Shown here piece after piece: positions 18,487-25,233 of a stretch of DNA of 52,998 nucleotides. The DNA lies in the NCBI GenBank assembly GCA_025352665.1, contig JANXSM010000085.1, positions 1 through 52,998 on the forward strand. The letters run 5' to 3'. How positions within the stretch are numbered: position 1 is the stretch's first letter; each line of letters starts with the position of its first letter. The notes beneath the pieces were generated by a model that was given only the letters and a program-made list of their open reading frames with translations, had not been told where the DNA came from and did not search any database. The position numbers were made by a program, and so were the translations under genes. This DNA is from Rhodospirillales bacterium. Its GTDB lineage: Bacteria > Pseudomonadota > Alphaproteobacteria > Acetobacterales > Acetobacteraceae.

Positions 18487-18977
18487 ATGATCGCTGCGGC
18501 TGCTTCGATCGCTGCACGGCAAATCGTCTTGGCGCAGACGTCCACCACGGTACCTACCCAGCCAGGTATCGCGTCACCCGGCAATGCGGGACCCGGTTCG
18601 ATGGTCCCCCCGCACCGAGTGCCACGACTCCATTCGGGCGCCGGCCTGCAGTGGGGACTACCCTGGCCCGCTCCACCAACATGGCAAACTCGTCGAATGA
18701 GACCGCCGATCAGCAGCTTCGGGCGAACAAGGTGATCGATGCCAGCGTTTACAATGACCAGGACCATAAAATCGGCAGCGTGAACGAACTCCTGATCGGC
18801 AGTGCGGATGACATCTCGAGTGCCCTCCTGTCGATTGGCGGTTTCCTTGGCATCGGGAGCAAGCTCGTCAACGTGTCATACAGTCAGCTTTAGTTGAAAG
18901 ACAACAAGCTCGTCATCACGGGGGCGAGCAAAGACCAGCTCATGCAACGTCCGGAATATAAATATACCGCTTCGTAG
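18487..18977 (+). pseudogene. Broken PRC-barrel domain protein gene
   Basis: Remains of an exported PRC-barrel protein, a family common in stress loci. The reading starts with a hydrophobic, signal-like stretch and LAQTSTTVPTQPGIASPGNA, then needs a one-base shift in a run of six C (18606-18611) to continue as PAPSATTPFG and on into ANSSNETADQQLRANKVI. The PRC domain (ASVYNDQDHKIGSVNELL, GGFLGIGSKLVNV) runs to an in-frame TAG at 18891, after which the family's normal ending (DNKLVITGASKDQL...) continues to TAG at 18975. So there are two lesions, one frameshift and one nonsense. A shortened product starting at 18681 is possible but lacks the export signal. Confidence 0.75.
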
Positions 18978-19052
18978 CCCAAAGGTGTCAGAGCGTTTGC
19001 GTTTCTAGATCCTGTAGTTTCTGTCGGCATCCAATCAAATCAAATGCGGGCG

Positions 19053-19077
19053 GGAACGCCGGCTCTGACCCAACGTT
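19053..19077 (+). promoter_or_regulatory. EcfG-type promoter of csbD
   Basis: GGAAC, 16 bases, CGTT: exact consensus on the plus strand, with the -10 element 76 bases before the csbD start codon. The region 18978-19052 before it shows nothing else. Confidence 0.8.
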
Positions 19078-19153
19078 CTGTTGTCAGCGGCCTTGGCCAC
19101 AAGTAGGCCGCCGCGCATCGTCGTCTATTCAATATTCAACAGGAGTGTAAAAC

Positions 19154-19327
19154 ATGGACAAGGAACGCATTGAAGGCAGCCTCAACCAGGCCAAGGGCAT
19201 CGTTAAGGAAGTTGCCGGCAAGGTTTCCGGCGATAGCAAGCTCGAAGCCGAAGGCAAGGCCGACAAGGCCGCGGGAAAGATTCAGAATGCTGTTGGCGGC
19301 GTGAAGGACACCCTGCGCGGCAAGTAG
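19154..19327 (+). CDS. csbD: CsbD family general stress protein
   Basis: A 57-aa, highly charged, Lys/Gly/Ala-rich protein with the CsbD pattern: MDKERIEGSLNQAKGIVKE, then GKVSGDSKLEAEGKADK, then GKIQNAVGGVKDTLRGK. The family is induced by general stress in many bacteria, but its biochemical role is unknown. AGGAG is eight bases before the ATG. A perfect EcfG promoter (19053-19077) precedes it and a hairpin terminator (19386-19418) follows, so it is a single-gene GSR transcription unit. Confidence 0.9.
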   Translation: MDKERIEGSLNQAKGIVKEVAGKVSGDSKLEAEGKADKAAGKIQNAVGGVKDTLRGK

Positions 19328-19385
19328 TCGGCTATTGGCCTGGGGACTTGGTTTTCCCATGGTTTACCTGATCGCCAGGCGGAAG

Positions 19386-19418
19386 AAAGGCCGCATTCTG
19401 GTTGAGGATGCGGCCTTT
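19386..19418. terminator. Bidirectional terminator between csbD and ecfG
   Basis: An 11-base-pair inverted repeat, AAAGGCCGCAT / ATGCGGCCTTT, with an 11-base loop. Its own arms supply a T-run in both directions. It sits between the convergent csbD (ending 19327) and ecfG (ending 19455). Confidence 0.75.
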
Positions 19419-19454
19419 GTTGTCGTGAAAACCACTTGTCCCGTTGCTGGCCGA

Positions 19455-20027
19455 TCAAGTGTCGGAGGAGGACCGTCCAGGGACTGCCACAGTTTCGACT
19501 GCCGCCTGCCACATCTGGTCGGGACCGAATTGTTCGTCTGTGCCCACGGTCAGTAGCTCCGCCAGTCGAGCGCGAGCCCTGTGCACGCGGCTTTTCATGG
19601 TGCCAACCGCGCAGCCGCAGATATCCGCAGCCTCCTGGTAGGAGAGACCAGACGCTCCGATCAGGATCAGTGCTTCACGGTGATCGTCTGCGAGCTTGAA
19701 AAGCGCGGTCTGAAAATCCTGGAAATCCATGTGGCCGTGCTGCGCGGGGTAGGACGCGAGCCGGGCTGCGAATATTCCGTCACTATCGGAAACCTCGTGC
19801 CGCCGCCTGCGGAATTCACTATAGAACTCATTTCGCAAAATCGTGTACAGCCACGCTGGCATGTTAGAACCAGGTTCAAACGAGGCCATGCTGCCCCATG
19901 CCTTGACCAGGGTCTGTTGCACCAGGTCGTCGGCGCGATCGGTGTTTCCCGACAGCGACAGCGCAAACGCGCGCAACCGCGGTATCGCAGCGAGCAATTC
20001 GGTCTTGGGATCGGGGTGATCGCTCAT
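19455..20027 (-). CDS. ecfG: EcfG, ECF sigma factor of the general stress response
   Basis: A 190-aa ECF sigma factor. Region 2 is seen in LSGNTDRADDLVQQTLVKAW and MPAWLYTILRNEFYSEFRRR; region 4 in HREALILIGASGLSYQEAAD and GCAVGTMKSRVHRARARL, the helix-turn-helix that reads the GGAAC -35 box. It is held inactive by NepR, encoded immediately upstream with a four-base overlap, and released by phosphorylated PhyR. Length and motifs are as expected for EcfG rather than for other ECF groups. Multiple matching promoters in this window are its predicted targets, including its own operon. Confidence 0.95.
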   Translation of the reverse strand: MSDHPDPKTELLAAIPRLRAFALSLSGNTDRADDLVQQTLVKAWGSMASFEPGSNMPAWLYTILRNEFYSEFRRRRHEVSDSDGIFAARLASYPAQHGHMDFQDFQTALFKLADDHREALILIGASGLSYQEAADICGCAVGTMKSRVHRARARLAELLTVGTDEQFGPDQMWQAAVETVAVPGRSSSDT

Positions 20028-20260
20028 GTCTCGATCGCCTTTTTCCGTTCAAGTTCTTCCAGAAGTTGAACGAAGCGATCGGGAACCGGTTGCTGTACGA
20101 TTTCGTCGTAGAGCGCTCGCAGCTGCCGCCCAATATGCGCCTGCAGCAGCGGGTCGAGGGTGGCGCCGGATTGTATGGAAGAAGGAATGGAGACAGCGGC
20201 CAAAGCGACAGTTTTACCGCCGCCCTTATTTTCGGGCGCAGCACTTTTACGATCACTCAT
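20024..20260 (-). CDS. nepR: NepR anti-sigma factor
   Basis: A 78-aa protein with a variable N-terminal half and the conserved NepR core near the C-terminus (HIGRQLRALYDEIVQQPVPD then RFVQLLEELE). NepR binds EcfG and blocks it; phosphorylated PhyR displaces it. The stop overlaps the ecfG start (ATGA), so the stoichiometry of the pair is translationally coupled. The start at 20260 has GGAG-like bases (AGGAGAATCG) just upstream. An EcfG-type promoter at 20336-20360 points to autoregulation. Confidence 0.93.
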   Translation of the reverse strand: MSDRKSAAPENKGGGKTVALAAVSIPSSIQSGATLDPLLQAHIGRQLRALYDEIVQQPVPDRFVQLLEELERKKAIET

Positions 20261-20335
20261 TCGATTCTCCTGCGATCCACTGTCCGCTCAAGCACGTGCC
20301 CTAGACGCACCTCGGCCAGTAAAACCGTTCTGGGT

Positions 20336-20360
20336 AACCCTGCAAATGTTAAATGGTTCC
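20336..20360 (-). promoter_or_regulatory. EcfG-type promoter of nepR-ecfG (autoregulation)
   Basis: Minus strand GGAAC, 16 bases, GGTT (GGAAC-N17-GTT). It is 75 bases upstream of nepR. EcfG autoregulation of the nepR-ecfG operon is well established in alphaproteobacteria. Confidence 0.7.
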
Positions 20361-20394
20361 GTCAGGCCGAAAATACCGGTTTGCAGCGCCCGCG

Positions 20395-20772
20395 ACCTAC
20401 TGATCCCACGGTGCGAACATAGCAAATCGCTGACATGGCCATCACTGCGGTGGCAGCCACCCCATTGATCTCAGCGGCTTGTTGAGCGTGATCTGTCCCA
20501 TCACGTCGCGCCGGCTTGCGAACAGCATCGTCATAACCAGGGTCGGCACCGCGACCACGCCATCGACGACAGCACCGCAGAACAGCGCTTACGCTGGATC
20601 AATGCCGACGAAGTTCATGGCCGCCCCGACCACCGTGGCGTCGGCCGTGGTGGCTGCCATGTCTTCGCGGGGCTTGGCATGGCAGCCAACCCAACGGGCC
20701 AAAACAGCGCTTCGGCCAAGACACAAACGGCCGACCCCGCCAGGCGGAGCAGGTGCGCCTGTGTGATCTGAA
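20395..20772 (-). pseudogene. Degraded remnant of an Nramp-type divalent metal transporter
   Basis: On the minus strand, pieces of an Nramp-family C-terminal half can be read by changing frames: GSAVCVLAEALFWPVGL, then in a second frame VVGAAMNFVGIDP, an in-frame TAA, then GVVAVPTLVMTMLFASRRDV and MGQITLNKPLRSMGW, then after another one-base shift LPPQ/ATAVMAMSAI. The order matches the last transmembrane segments of Nramp-like proteins. At least two frameshifts and one stop codon make it non-functional, and the N-terminal half is missing. Identification is by remembered family pattern, so moderately sure. Confidence 0.55.
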
Positions 20773-20876
20773 TCATTTCGAACCACCCAAAATCGTACCG
20801 GCACAACTGCTAAGGTTCCGGAACGTTCCTTTTTTTGAGAGATCCAATCGCCGGCCGTAGTCGGCGCAGTCGGCTT

Positions 20877-20901
20877 GGAACCTTTAGAAACCTGCAACGT
20901 T
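20877..20901 (+). promoter_or_regulatory. EcfG-type promoter of the DUF1328 gene
   Basis: GGAAC, 16 bases, CGTT: exact consensus on the plus strand, 42 bases upstream of the DUF1328 start codon. Confidence 0.8.
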
Positions 20902-20943
20902 CTGCGAAGCGTTTTCACCCTTGTCCACAGAGAGGATTTCCCA

Positions 20944-21117
20944 ATGTTGAGATGGGCATTGTTGTTTTTCATCATTTCAATTGTGGCGGGTTTGCTGGGC
21001 TTTACAGGAATATCTCAGGCGACCGCCGGTATCGCACGCATCCTGTTCTTTATTGCAATCGTGATATTCCTAATCTTCGTCGTGCTCGCGATTACGGCTG
21101 GCAGCGCAATACTATAA
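20944..21117 (+). CDS. DUF1328 (YtjA-type) small membrane protein
   Basis: A 57-aa hydrophobic protein with two transmembrane segments ([17 protein letters not shown] and [19 protein letters not shown]) joined by the family's [10 protein letters not shown] turn. Members of this DUF1328/YtjA family are widespread small inner-membrane proteins of unknown function, often stress-induced. GAGAGG lies eight bases before the ATG and a perfect EcfG promoter lies directly upstream, so it is a predicted GSR target. Confidence 0.88.
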   Translation: MLRWALLFFIISIVAGLLGFTGISQATAGIARILFFIAIVIFLIFVVLAITAGSAIL

Positions 21118-21125
21118 CTATCGGA

Positions 21126-21155
21126 GCGTGGACTGGCCAACTTGCCTGTCCACGC
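21126..21155 (+). terminator. Hairpin after the DUF1328 gene
   Basis: An eight-base-pair stem (GCGTGGAC / GTCCACGC) with a 14-base loop, nine bases after the stop. It lacks a T-run, so terminator function is uncertain and read-through into the receiver gene at 21280 is possible. Nothing else is recognisable in 21156-21279. Confidence 0.4.
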
Positions 21156-21279
21156 CCATAATCCGACGACGCGGCAATGACGCAGCTGGGGTTTGCATTC
21201 ACGCCCAGAGTATCCTTGATATAGCCGTCACTGCGCGATGGGGTGTGCCCGTCGCGCGTTCTGAAGCGGGAGAGCCTGT

Positions 21280-21663
21280 ATGAACCCCGGCAACAGCATA
21301 GGCGGCCTCAAGGTCCTGGTGCTCGAGGACGAGACGTTGATCGTGATGCTTCTCGAAGTCTCGCTTGAAGATCTAGGCTGCAGTGTCGTGGGCCCTGCTT
21401 CCACTGTGGCCGAGGGGCTTGCGTTAATAGCAAATGCGCCGATGGACGTGGCTTTGCTCGACCTCAATCTCAATCGTGGCGAGACCGCCTATCCCGTGGC
21501 CGATGCATTGGCTGCCCGAGGCGTGCCGTTCGCCTTCGTCACCGGCTCTGATGCCGGTTCGTTGCAGCTGCCGCATCGGGGGCGACCAACCTTGCAGAAG
21601 CCATTCGGTGACGATGCGCTCGAAGCGGTCCTCATGGCGCTTTCGCTCGCCCGCGCAGCCTGA
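21280..21663 (+). CDS. Single-domain response regulator (FAT-GUY-like receiver)
   Basis: A 127-aa stand-alone receiver with no output domain. It has the acidic pair in VLVLEDETLIVM, the phosphoacceptor Asp in VALLDLNLNRGE, PFAFVTGSD in the beta4 region and QKPF with the conserved Lys. The PFxFxTG pattern is that of the FAT-GUY receivers, which in several alphaproteobacteria feed phosphate to or from the HisKA_2/HWE kinases that control PhyR. GGGAG lies eight bases before the start. Placed 160 bases after the DUF1328 gene in the same GSR locus, it is a good candidate for a modulator of the local phosphorelay. Confidence 0.88.
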   Translation: MNPGNSIGGLKVLVLEDETLIVMLLEVSLEDLGCSVVGPASTVAEGLALIANAPMDVALLDLNLNRGETAYPVADALAARGVPFAFVTGSDAGSLQLPHRGRPTLQKPFGDDALEAVLMALSLARAA

Positions 21664-21690
21664 GAAGGGTGTGATTCCGCAGGGAACAAC

Positions 21691-22031
21691 ATGACCGAGC
21701 CGGCACGCGTGTCGACGATCGGGAGCGGCCCGTTGACGGGTTCGCCGGCGTTGGAGACCGGTGCAAGCTCCGACATCGGAAGGCCGCTGCTGTCGAGCTG
21801 ACGCACGCTGGGGCGGATATGGTTGTCAACTACCACAACGACCGTACGAGTGGCGAGGAGGTCGCCGACGACATCGCGGCCATTGGGCGGCGGGCCATCG
21901 CGCTGCAGACGTATGTGTCGGACGCGGCGGCAATGGAGACGATGTTCGTCCGCATGATCGAGCATTTCGGCACCATGTTGTTCGTCGATGGCGGAATGCC
22001 GCTGCATCCGGAGTTTGCCAGCAGCGGCTGA
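21691..22031 (+). pseudogene. Collapsed SDR (glucose-dehydrogenase-like) gene
   Basis: A short-chain dehydrogenase reduced to its two ends. It starts MTEPARVSTIGSGPLTG and reads through a damaged cofactor motif (TGASSDIGR, normally TGASSGIGR). It then needs a frameshift near 21781 to give AAVELTHAGADMVVNYH and VADDIAAIGRRAIALQ. The text jumps directly from MFVRMIEHFGTM to the family's last residues LFVDGGMPLHPEF, so about 150 central residues including the Ser-Tyr-Lys catalytic site are deleted. AGGGA precedes the ATG. It is clearly non-functional. Confidence 0.75.
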
Positions 22032-22044
22032 AGCAATATCGCCT

Positions 22045-22193
22045 GACACCAGCCCACCTTGATGCTGACTCTTCCAGCACCAAGGTGGGCTGGTGTCGCG
22101 CGCCGGGCTGGCCGGCGGCGGCGCGCAAAATATGAGTTATGCCAAATCGGCGTTGACACATCCTTTATGTGTCAACCTCAAGGCGGGGTGGTA
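22045..22193 (+). repeat. Dispersed intergenic repeat, family A, copy 1 (two hairpins)
   Basis: About 150 bases that recur at 28037-28183. The left part is a long hairpin: 22045-22067 pairs with 22075-22097 with one mismatch and a seven-base loop (ACTCTTC). The middle is a GC-rich block (CGCGCGCCGGGCTGGCCGGC and on) shared almost exactly by both copies. The right part is a second hairpin, 22152-22161 with 22167-22176 (GTTGACACAT / ATGTGTCAAC), loop CCTTT. Confidence 0.75.
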
Positions 22194-22252
22194 TGAGGTT
22201 GAATCACCCGCGCGATAAAATTTCCGGTTAAAACAAGAGACTCAAGCAGGAT
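22194..22252 (+). repeat. Dispersed intergenic repeat, family B, copy adjoining repeat A
   Basis: Starts TGAGGTTGAATCACCCGCGC and continues GATAAAATT. It matches, in reverse orientation, the repeats at 48826-48892 and 51051-51120 (TGAGGTTGAACCAACC, CGCGATAAAATT on their minus strand). It directly abuts repeat A copy 1. Confidence 0.6.
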
Positions 22253-22280
22253 TACGTTGCCTATCAGACGTCATGCCGCT

Positions 22281-23915
22281 CTAGGACTCCAGATACCAGC
22301 GGCTCGTATCGATGAAATCGGTCCGGTTGGTAGGATTGGCCACGAAGTTTTTCAGCTTTTTCGTCACTGCGATCAGGTTGACATTGCTGGTCGTCGGGAT
22401 GGTCGGCAGGTCGGTGCCAATGATCGCCTGCATCTTCTTGAACAGCTCCTTGCGCTCCGCATCGCCCATCGTGTGCTCAACCTTGTAGAGCACCTCATCG
22501 AGTTCGGGATTACTGTAGCCCATGCCGTTGTTCGGCCCCTTGGAGCCATAGAACACGCTGTAGTTGGGGCTCGCCGAGGTAAGCCAGCGAGCATACAGCA
22601 GATCATACCCCCCTTTGTAGCGGGCCTCACGCAACGCCACACCTGCCTTGTTGTCGGTGATCGCTTCGATGCCGATTGCCTTCAGGTTGGCGATGATGAC
22701 CTGCTCGGCGATCTCGTCCGCGGTGAGCCCCGCTTGGCAGACAATGCGAAAGCTCAGCCTGGCAGGCCCTTTCGCGCGCACCCCGTCGCTGCCAGGCACG
22801 TAACCCGCCGCCTGCAGGATTGACGCGGCCTTGGCCGGATCATACGGGTGGTCTGGAGTGTCGGGGTCGTAATATGGAAAGTTCGGCACCACCACCGATT
22901 TTACCGGATACGGGTAACCACCGAGCGCACGTGCGATCGCGCTCTTGTTGATGGCATGTGCGACCGCCTGGCGAACCGCAATATCCTGCAGAATAGGGTT
23001 GCGGAAATTGAAGGTGAGGTATTGCCAGGACAGGATGCGGTTCTGAATGACCTCCATATCCGGCATGGCCGCGATCTGCGACGCCTGTGGATAGGGGAGC
23101 GTATAGGCGAACTGGATCTCGCGCGCCTTCAACTGCGTGATCATCGCCGTCTGGTCTGGCATTGGCTTGAAGACGATACGGTCGAGATACGGCAGCGCGT
23201 TGCCGGCGTCGTCCTTGCGCCAATAATTCGGGTTTCGGTCGCAAATGATGTACTGCCCGCGCTTGAATTCCGTGACCATGAACGGTCCGGTGCCGATCGG
23301 CTTGTCCGCCCACGGATCAGACATCAGGTTCTTGCCTTCCAGGATATGCTTCGGAAGGATCCCCACCGAGAACAGCGTGGAAGGAAAGGTCGGCGTCACC
23401 GTGTGGTAGTTGACAACGGCCGTCAGCTCATCGGGCGTGTCGATGCTGTCGATGTCCTGTGTGCCGTCCTTGCCTTCGCCAAGAAACCTCGGATCCTTGA
23501 TGGCCTCCCAGGTGAAGCGGATGTCTGCGGAGGTCAGCGGGGCGCCATCGTGCCATTTGATGCCAGGGCGCAGATGGTAGGTGATCGTCATCGTCTTGCC
23601 GTCGAGCGCGACCTTGATGCCGCCGTTATCCAGGGTCGGCACCTCGCGCGCCAAAACCGGCACATAGGCAGTTTTGTCGTTGGGTGCGAGCAGTCCTTCG
23701 ATCACGCAAGCCTGGACATCGCCGAGGTAGCCGGTGGCGTACGGGTTGAGCGTATCGCTATCATAGGGAAGTGCTGCCGTCAGTGTGCCGCCGCGGCGCT
23801 GCGCATAGGCGGCACCCGGCAAGGCTGCCGCGATACCAAGGCCGATGGCACCCTTGGCCAGGGCGCGGCGGCCCAGCGTGGCGCGAGATGCATTGATCGG
23901 CCCGAAATCGTCCAT
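22281..23915 (-). CDS. Family-5 ABC transporter substrate-binding protein (peptide type)
   Basis: A 544-aa periplasmic solute-binding protein of the DppA/OppA class. The N-terminus has a twin-arginine-type signal (GRRALAKGAIGLGIAAALPG, AYAQ cleavage). Family-5 landmarks are GIKWHDGAPLTSADIRFTWE, VNYHTVTPTFPSTLFSVGIL and KPIGTGPFMVTEFKRGQYI. The start at 23915 has GGAGAG five bases upstream, better than an in-frame start at 23933. The SDR gene upstream on the same strand (125 bases away) may share its transcript. No permease genes are adjacent; a matching set of two permeases and two ATPases lies at 35.4-41.6 kb and is the likely partner. Substrate not identifiable. Confidence 0.92.
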   Translation of the reverse strand: MDDFGPINASRATLGRRALAKGAIGLGIAAALPGAAYAQRRGGTLTAALPYDSDTLNPYATGYLGDVQACVIEGLLAPNDKTAYVPVLAREVPTLDNGGIKVALDGKTMTITYHLRPGIKWHDGAPLTSADIRFTWEAIKDPRFLGEGKDGTQDIDSIDTPDELTAVVNYHTVTPTFPSTLFSVGILPKHILEGKNLMSDPWADKPIGTGPFMVTEFKRGQYIICDRNPNYWRKDDAGNALPYLDRIVFKPMPDQTAMITQLKAREIQFAYTLPYPQASQIAAMPDMEVIQNRILSWQYLTFNFRNPILQDIAVRQAVAHAINKSAIARALGGYPYPVKSVVVPNFPYYDPDTPDHPYDPAKAASILQAAGYVPGSDGVRAKGPARLSFRIVCQAGLTADEIAEQVIIANLKAIGIEAITDNKAGVALREARYKGGYDLLYARWLTSASPNYSVFYGSKGPNNGMGYSNPELDEVLYKVEHTMGDAERKELFKKMQAIIGTDLPTIPTTSNVNLIAVTKKLKNFVANPTNRTDFIDTSRWYLES

Positions 23916-24039
23916 ACCACTCTCCAAACCCATGACCGCTCAGCCGCAGATCATAGGAACCGGGCCAAGCCGGCCACAAGTGGGCGCGGTGCTGCTTGCA
24001 CATCGTGGCAGAGGCGGCCGAGCCGCGACTACGGCAGGG

Positions 24040-24813
24040 CTACGGCCGGCCACCGTCCACGCTCAGCGTTTGCCCGGTGATCCAACGGGTACTCTCCTGC
24101 GCAAAGAACAATACGGCGTTGGCGACATCCTCTGCATGACCGACCCGGCGCATGGCGACCCGCTCAAGCGCCATGCGTTGTCCCTCCGGGCCAAGCGACT
24201 CCCATTTGGCCAGTCCATACGGGTTGCAGGGAATGGCGCCAGGCGCCACCGCGTTGACGGTGACGCCGAAGCGACCGAGTTCCTGGGAAAGTTGCCTGGT
24301 AAGGCCGATCAGCCCCGCCTTGGCGCTGGCGTAAGCCTGAATGCCCGTGACCGTCGTGTGCAGGCCCGCGTTGGATGCGACGTTGATGATGCGCCCATAT
24401 CCCGCCTGCTTCATCGCAGGCGTCGCCGCCTGCACACACAGGAACGCACCGGTGAGGTTGGCATGCAGCACCGTGAGCCAGTCTTGCTCCGAAATTTCAT
24501 CGACCGGCTGAAATGTCTGCCCACACAGGCCGCCGGCATCATTCACCAGAATATCGATCCGTCCGGTGCCACGCCACGCGTCGCCCACGAAATCCTGCAC
24601 ACCGGCCCGGTCCGCCACGCTGACCACGCGGGTTGTGATCGGTGCCGGGGCCGCAGAAGCGGTTTCCATGAGGCCGGCGGCGTCGATATCACAGGCCCAA
24701 ACCGCGGCCCCGCGTTCCGCGAAAGCATAGGCGATGGAACGTCCCAGCCCGACCGCGGCTCCGGTCACGATGACGGTGCGATCGTTGAAATCATGCGCCA
24801 GTCCCACAGCCAT
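24040..24813 (-). CDS. SDR family NAD(P)-dependent oxidoreductase
   Basis: A 257-aa classical short-chain dehydrogenase: cofactor motif TGAAVGLGRS, acidic residue after beta2 (CDIDAAGL) favouring NAD(H), ILVNDAGG (usual NNAGG, here with Asp), catalytic Ser in INVASNAG, Tyr and Lys in YASAKAGLIG, and the closing QTLSVDGGRP. The start at 24813 has GAGGAG seven bases upstream. It precedes the solute-binding protein gene on the same strand, suggesting it acts on the imported compound or a product. Substrate unknown. Confidence 0.9.
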   Translation of the reverse strand: MAVGLAHDFNDRTVIVTGAAVGLGRSIAYAFAERGAAVWACDIDAAGLMETASAAPAPITTRVVSVADRAGVQDFVGDAWRGTGRIDILVNDAGGLCGQTFQPVDEISEQDWLTVLHANLTGAFLCVQAATPAMKQAGYGRIINVASNAGLHTTVTGIQAYASAKAGLIGLTRQLSQELGRFGVTVNAVAPGAIPCNPYGLAKWESLGPEGQRMALERVAMRRVGHAEDVANAVLFFAQESTRWITGQTLSVDGGRP

Positions 24814-24882
24814 TGCTTCGCTCCTCAGCATGCGGCAGCGATAACAGCACCAGCGCCGCACGGAGGCGAGAGGCGGAGCCGA

Positions 24883-25125
24883 TCAGCGGCGGCAGAACAC
24901 CGGGTTCTGCCAGTTGCGCACGCAGTGGCTATGCTCCCACTCTGCAGAGCGATGCTGTTCCCCGCGAAACGCCTCACGCCTGCGCCGATCGTCGCGCCAG
25001 TAATCGGGAGGCTCCGGAGAACGTTGCACGCCAGAGGTTTGAATGATGATCTAAGCCTCGGAAATGCTCGAAGTCCCGAAGAAAACCGTACCAATAATGG
25101 CTGCGGTCGCGATGAATTCCTTCAT
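24883..25125 (-). pseudogene. Small exported protein gene interrupted by an in-frame TAG
   Basis: An ATG at 25125 with GGGAG seven bases upstream starts a perfect small signal peptide (MKEFIATAAIIGTVFFGTSS then ISEA), which ends at TAG (25051-25053). The same frame continues for 55 codons with a plausible charged mature part (PPDYWRDDRRRREAFRGEQH, later two Cys in HCVRNWQNPVFCRR) to TGA at 24883. Either this is a small secreted protein broken by one nonsense mutation, or the signal peptide is a chance ORF. I do not recognise a family. Confidence 0.45.
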
Positions 25126-25233
25126 ATAACACTCCCGGTTTTAGCATCCAGTGCCACGTGAACGCATGCACGTCGGAATGGTCTCGCATCAGCTGCCACC
25201 GCAACGCTATTGAATGCAGGGAGAAGATGGCAG

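Noticed and set aside
22045-22252. CRISPR-like array
   Set aside because: Repeats are only two per family, kilobases apart and hairpin-rich; there is no regular spacer pattern and no cas gene.
18681-25125. Reassigned TAG codons (amber decoding), because two genes have in-frame TAG with good sequence beyond
   Set aside because: Other broken genes in the window are interrupted by TAA (27616) and TGA (48288), several also have frameshifts, and intact genes end normally at TAG. Ordinary gene decay explains all cases.
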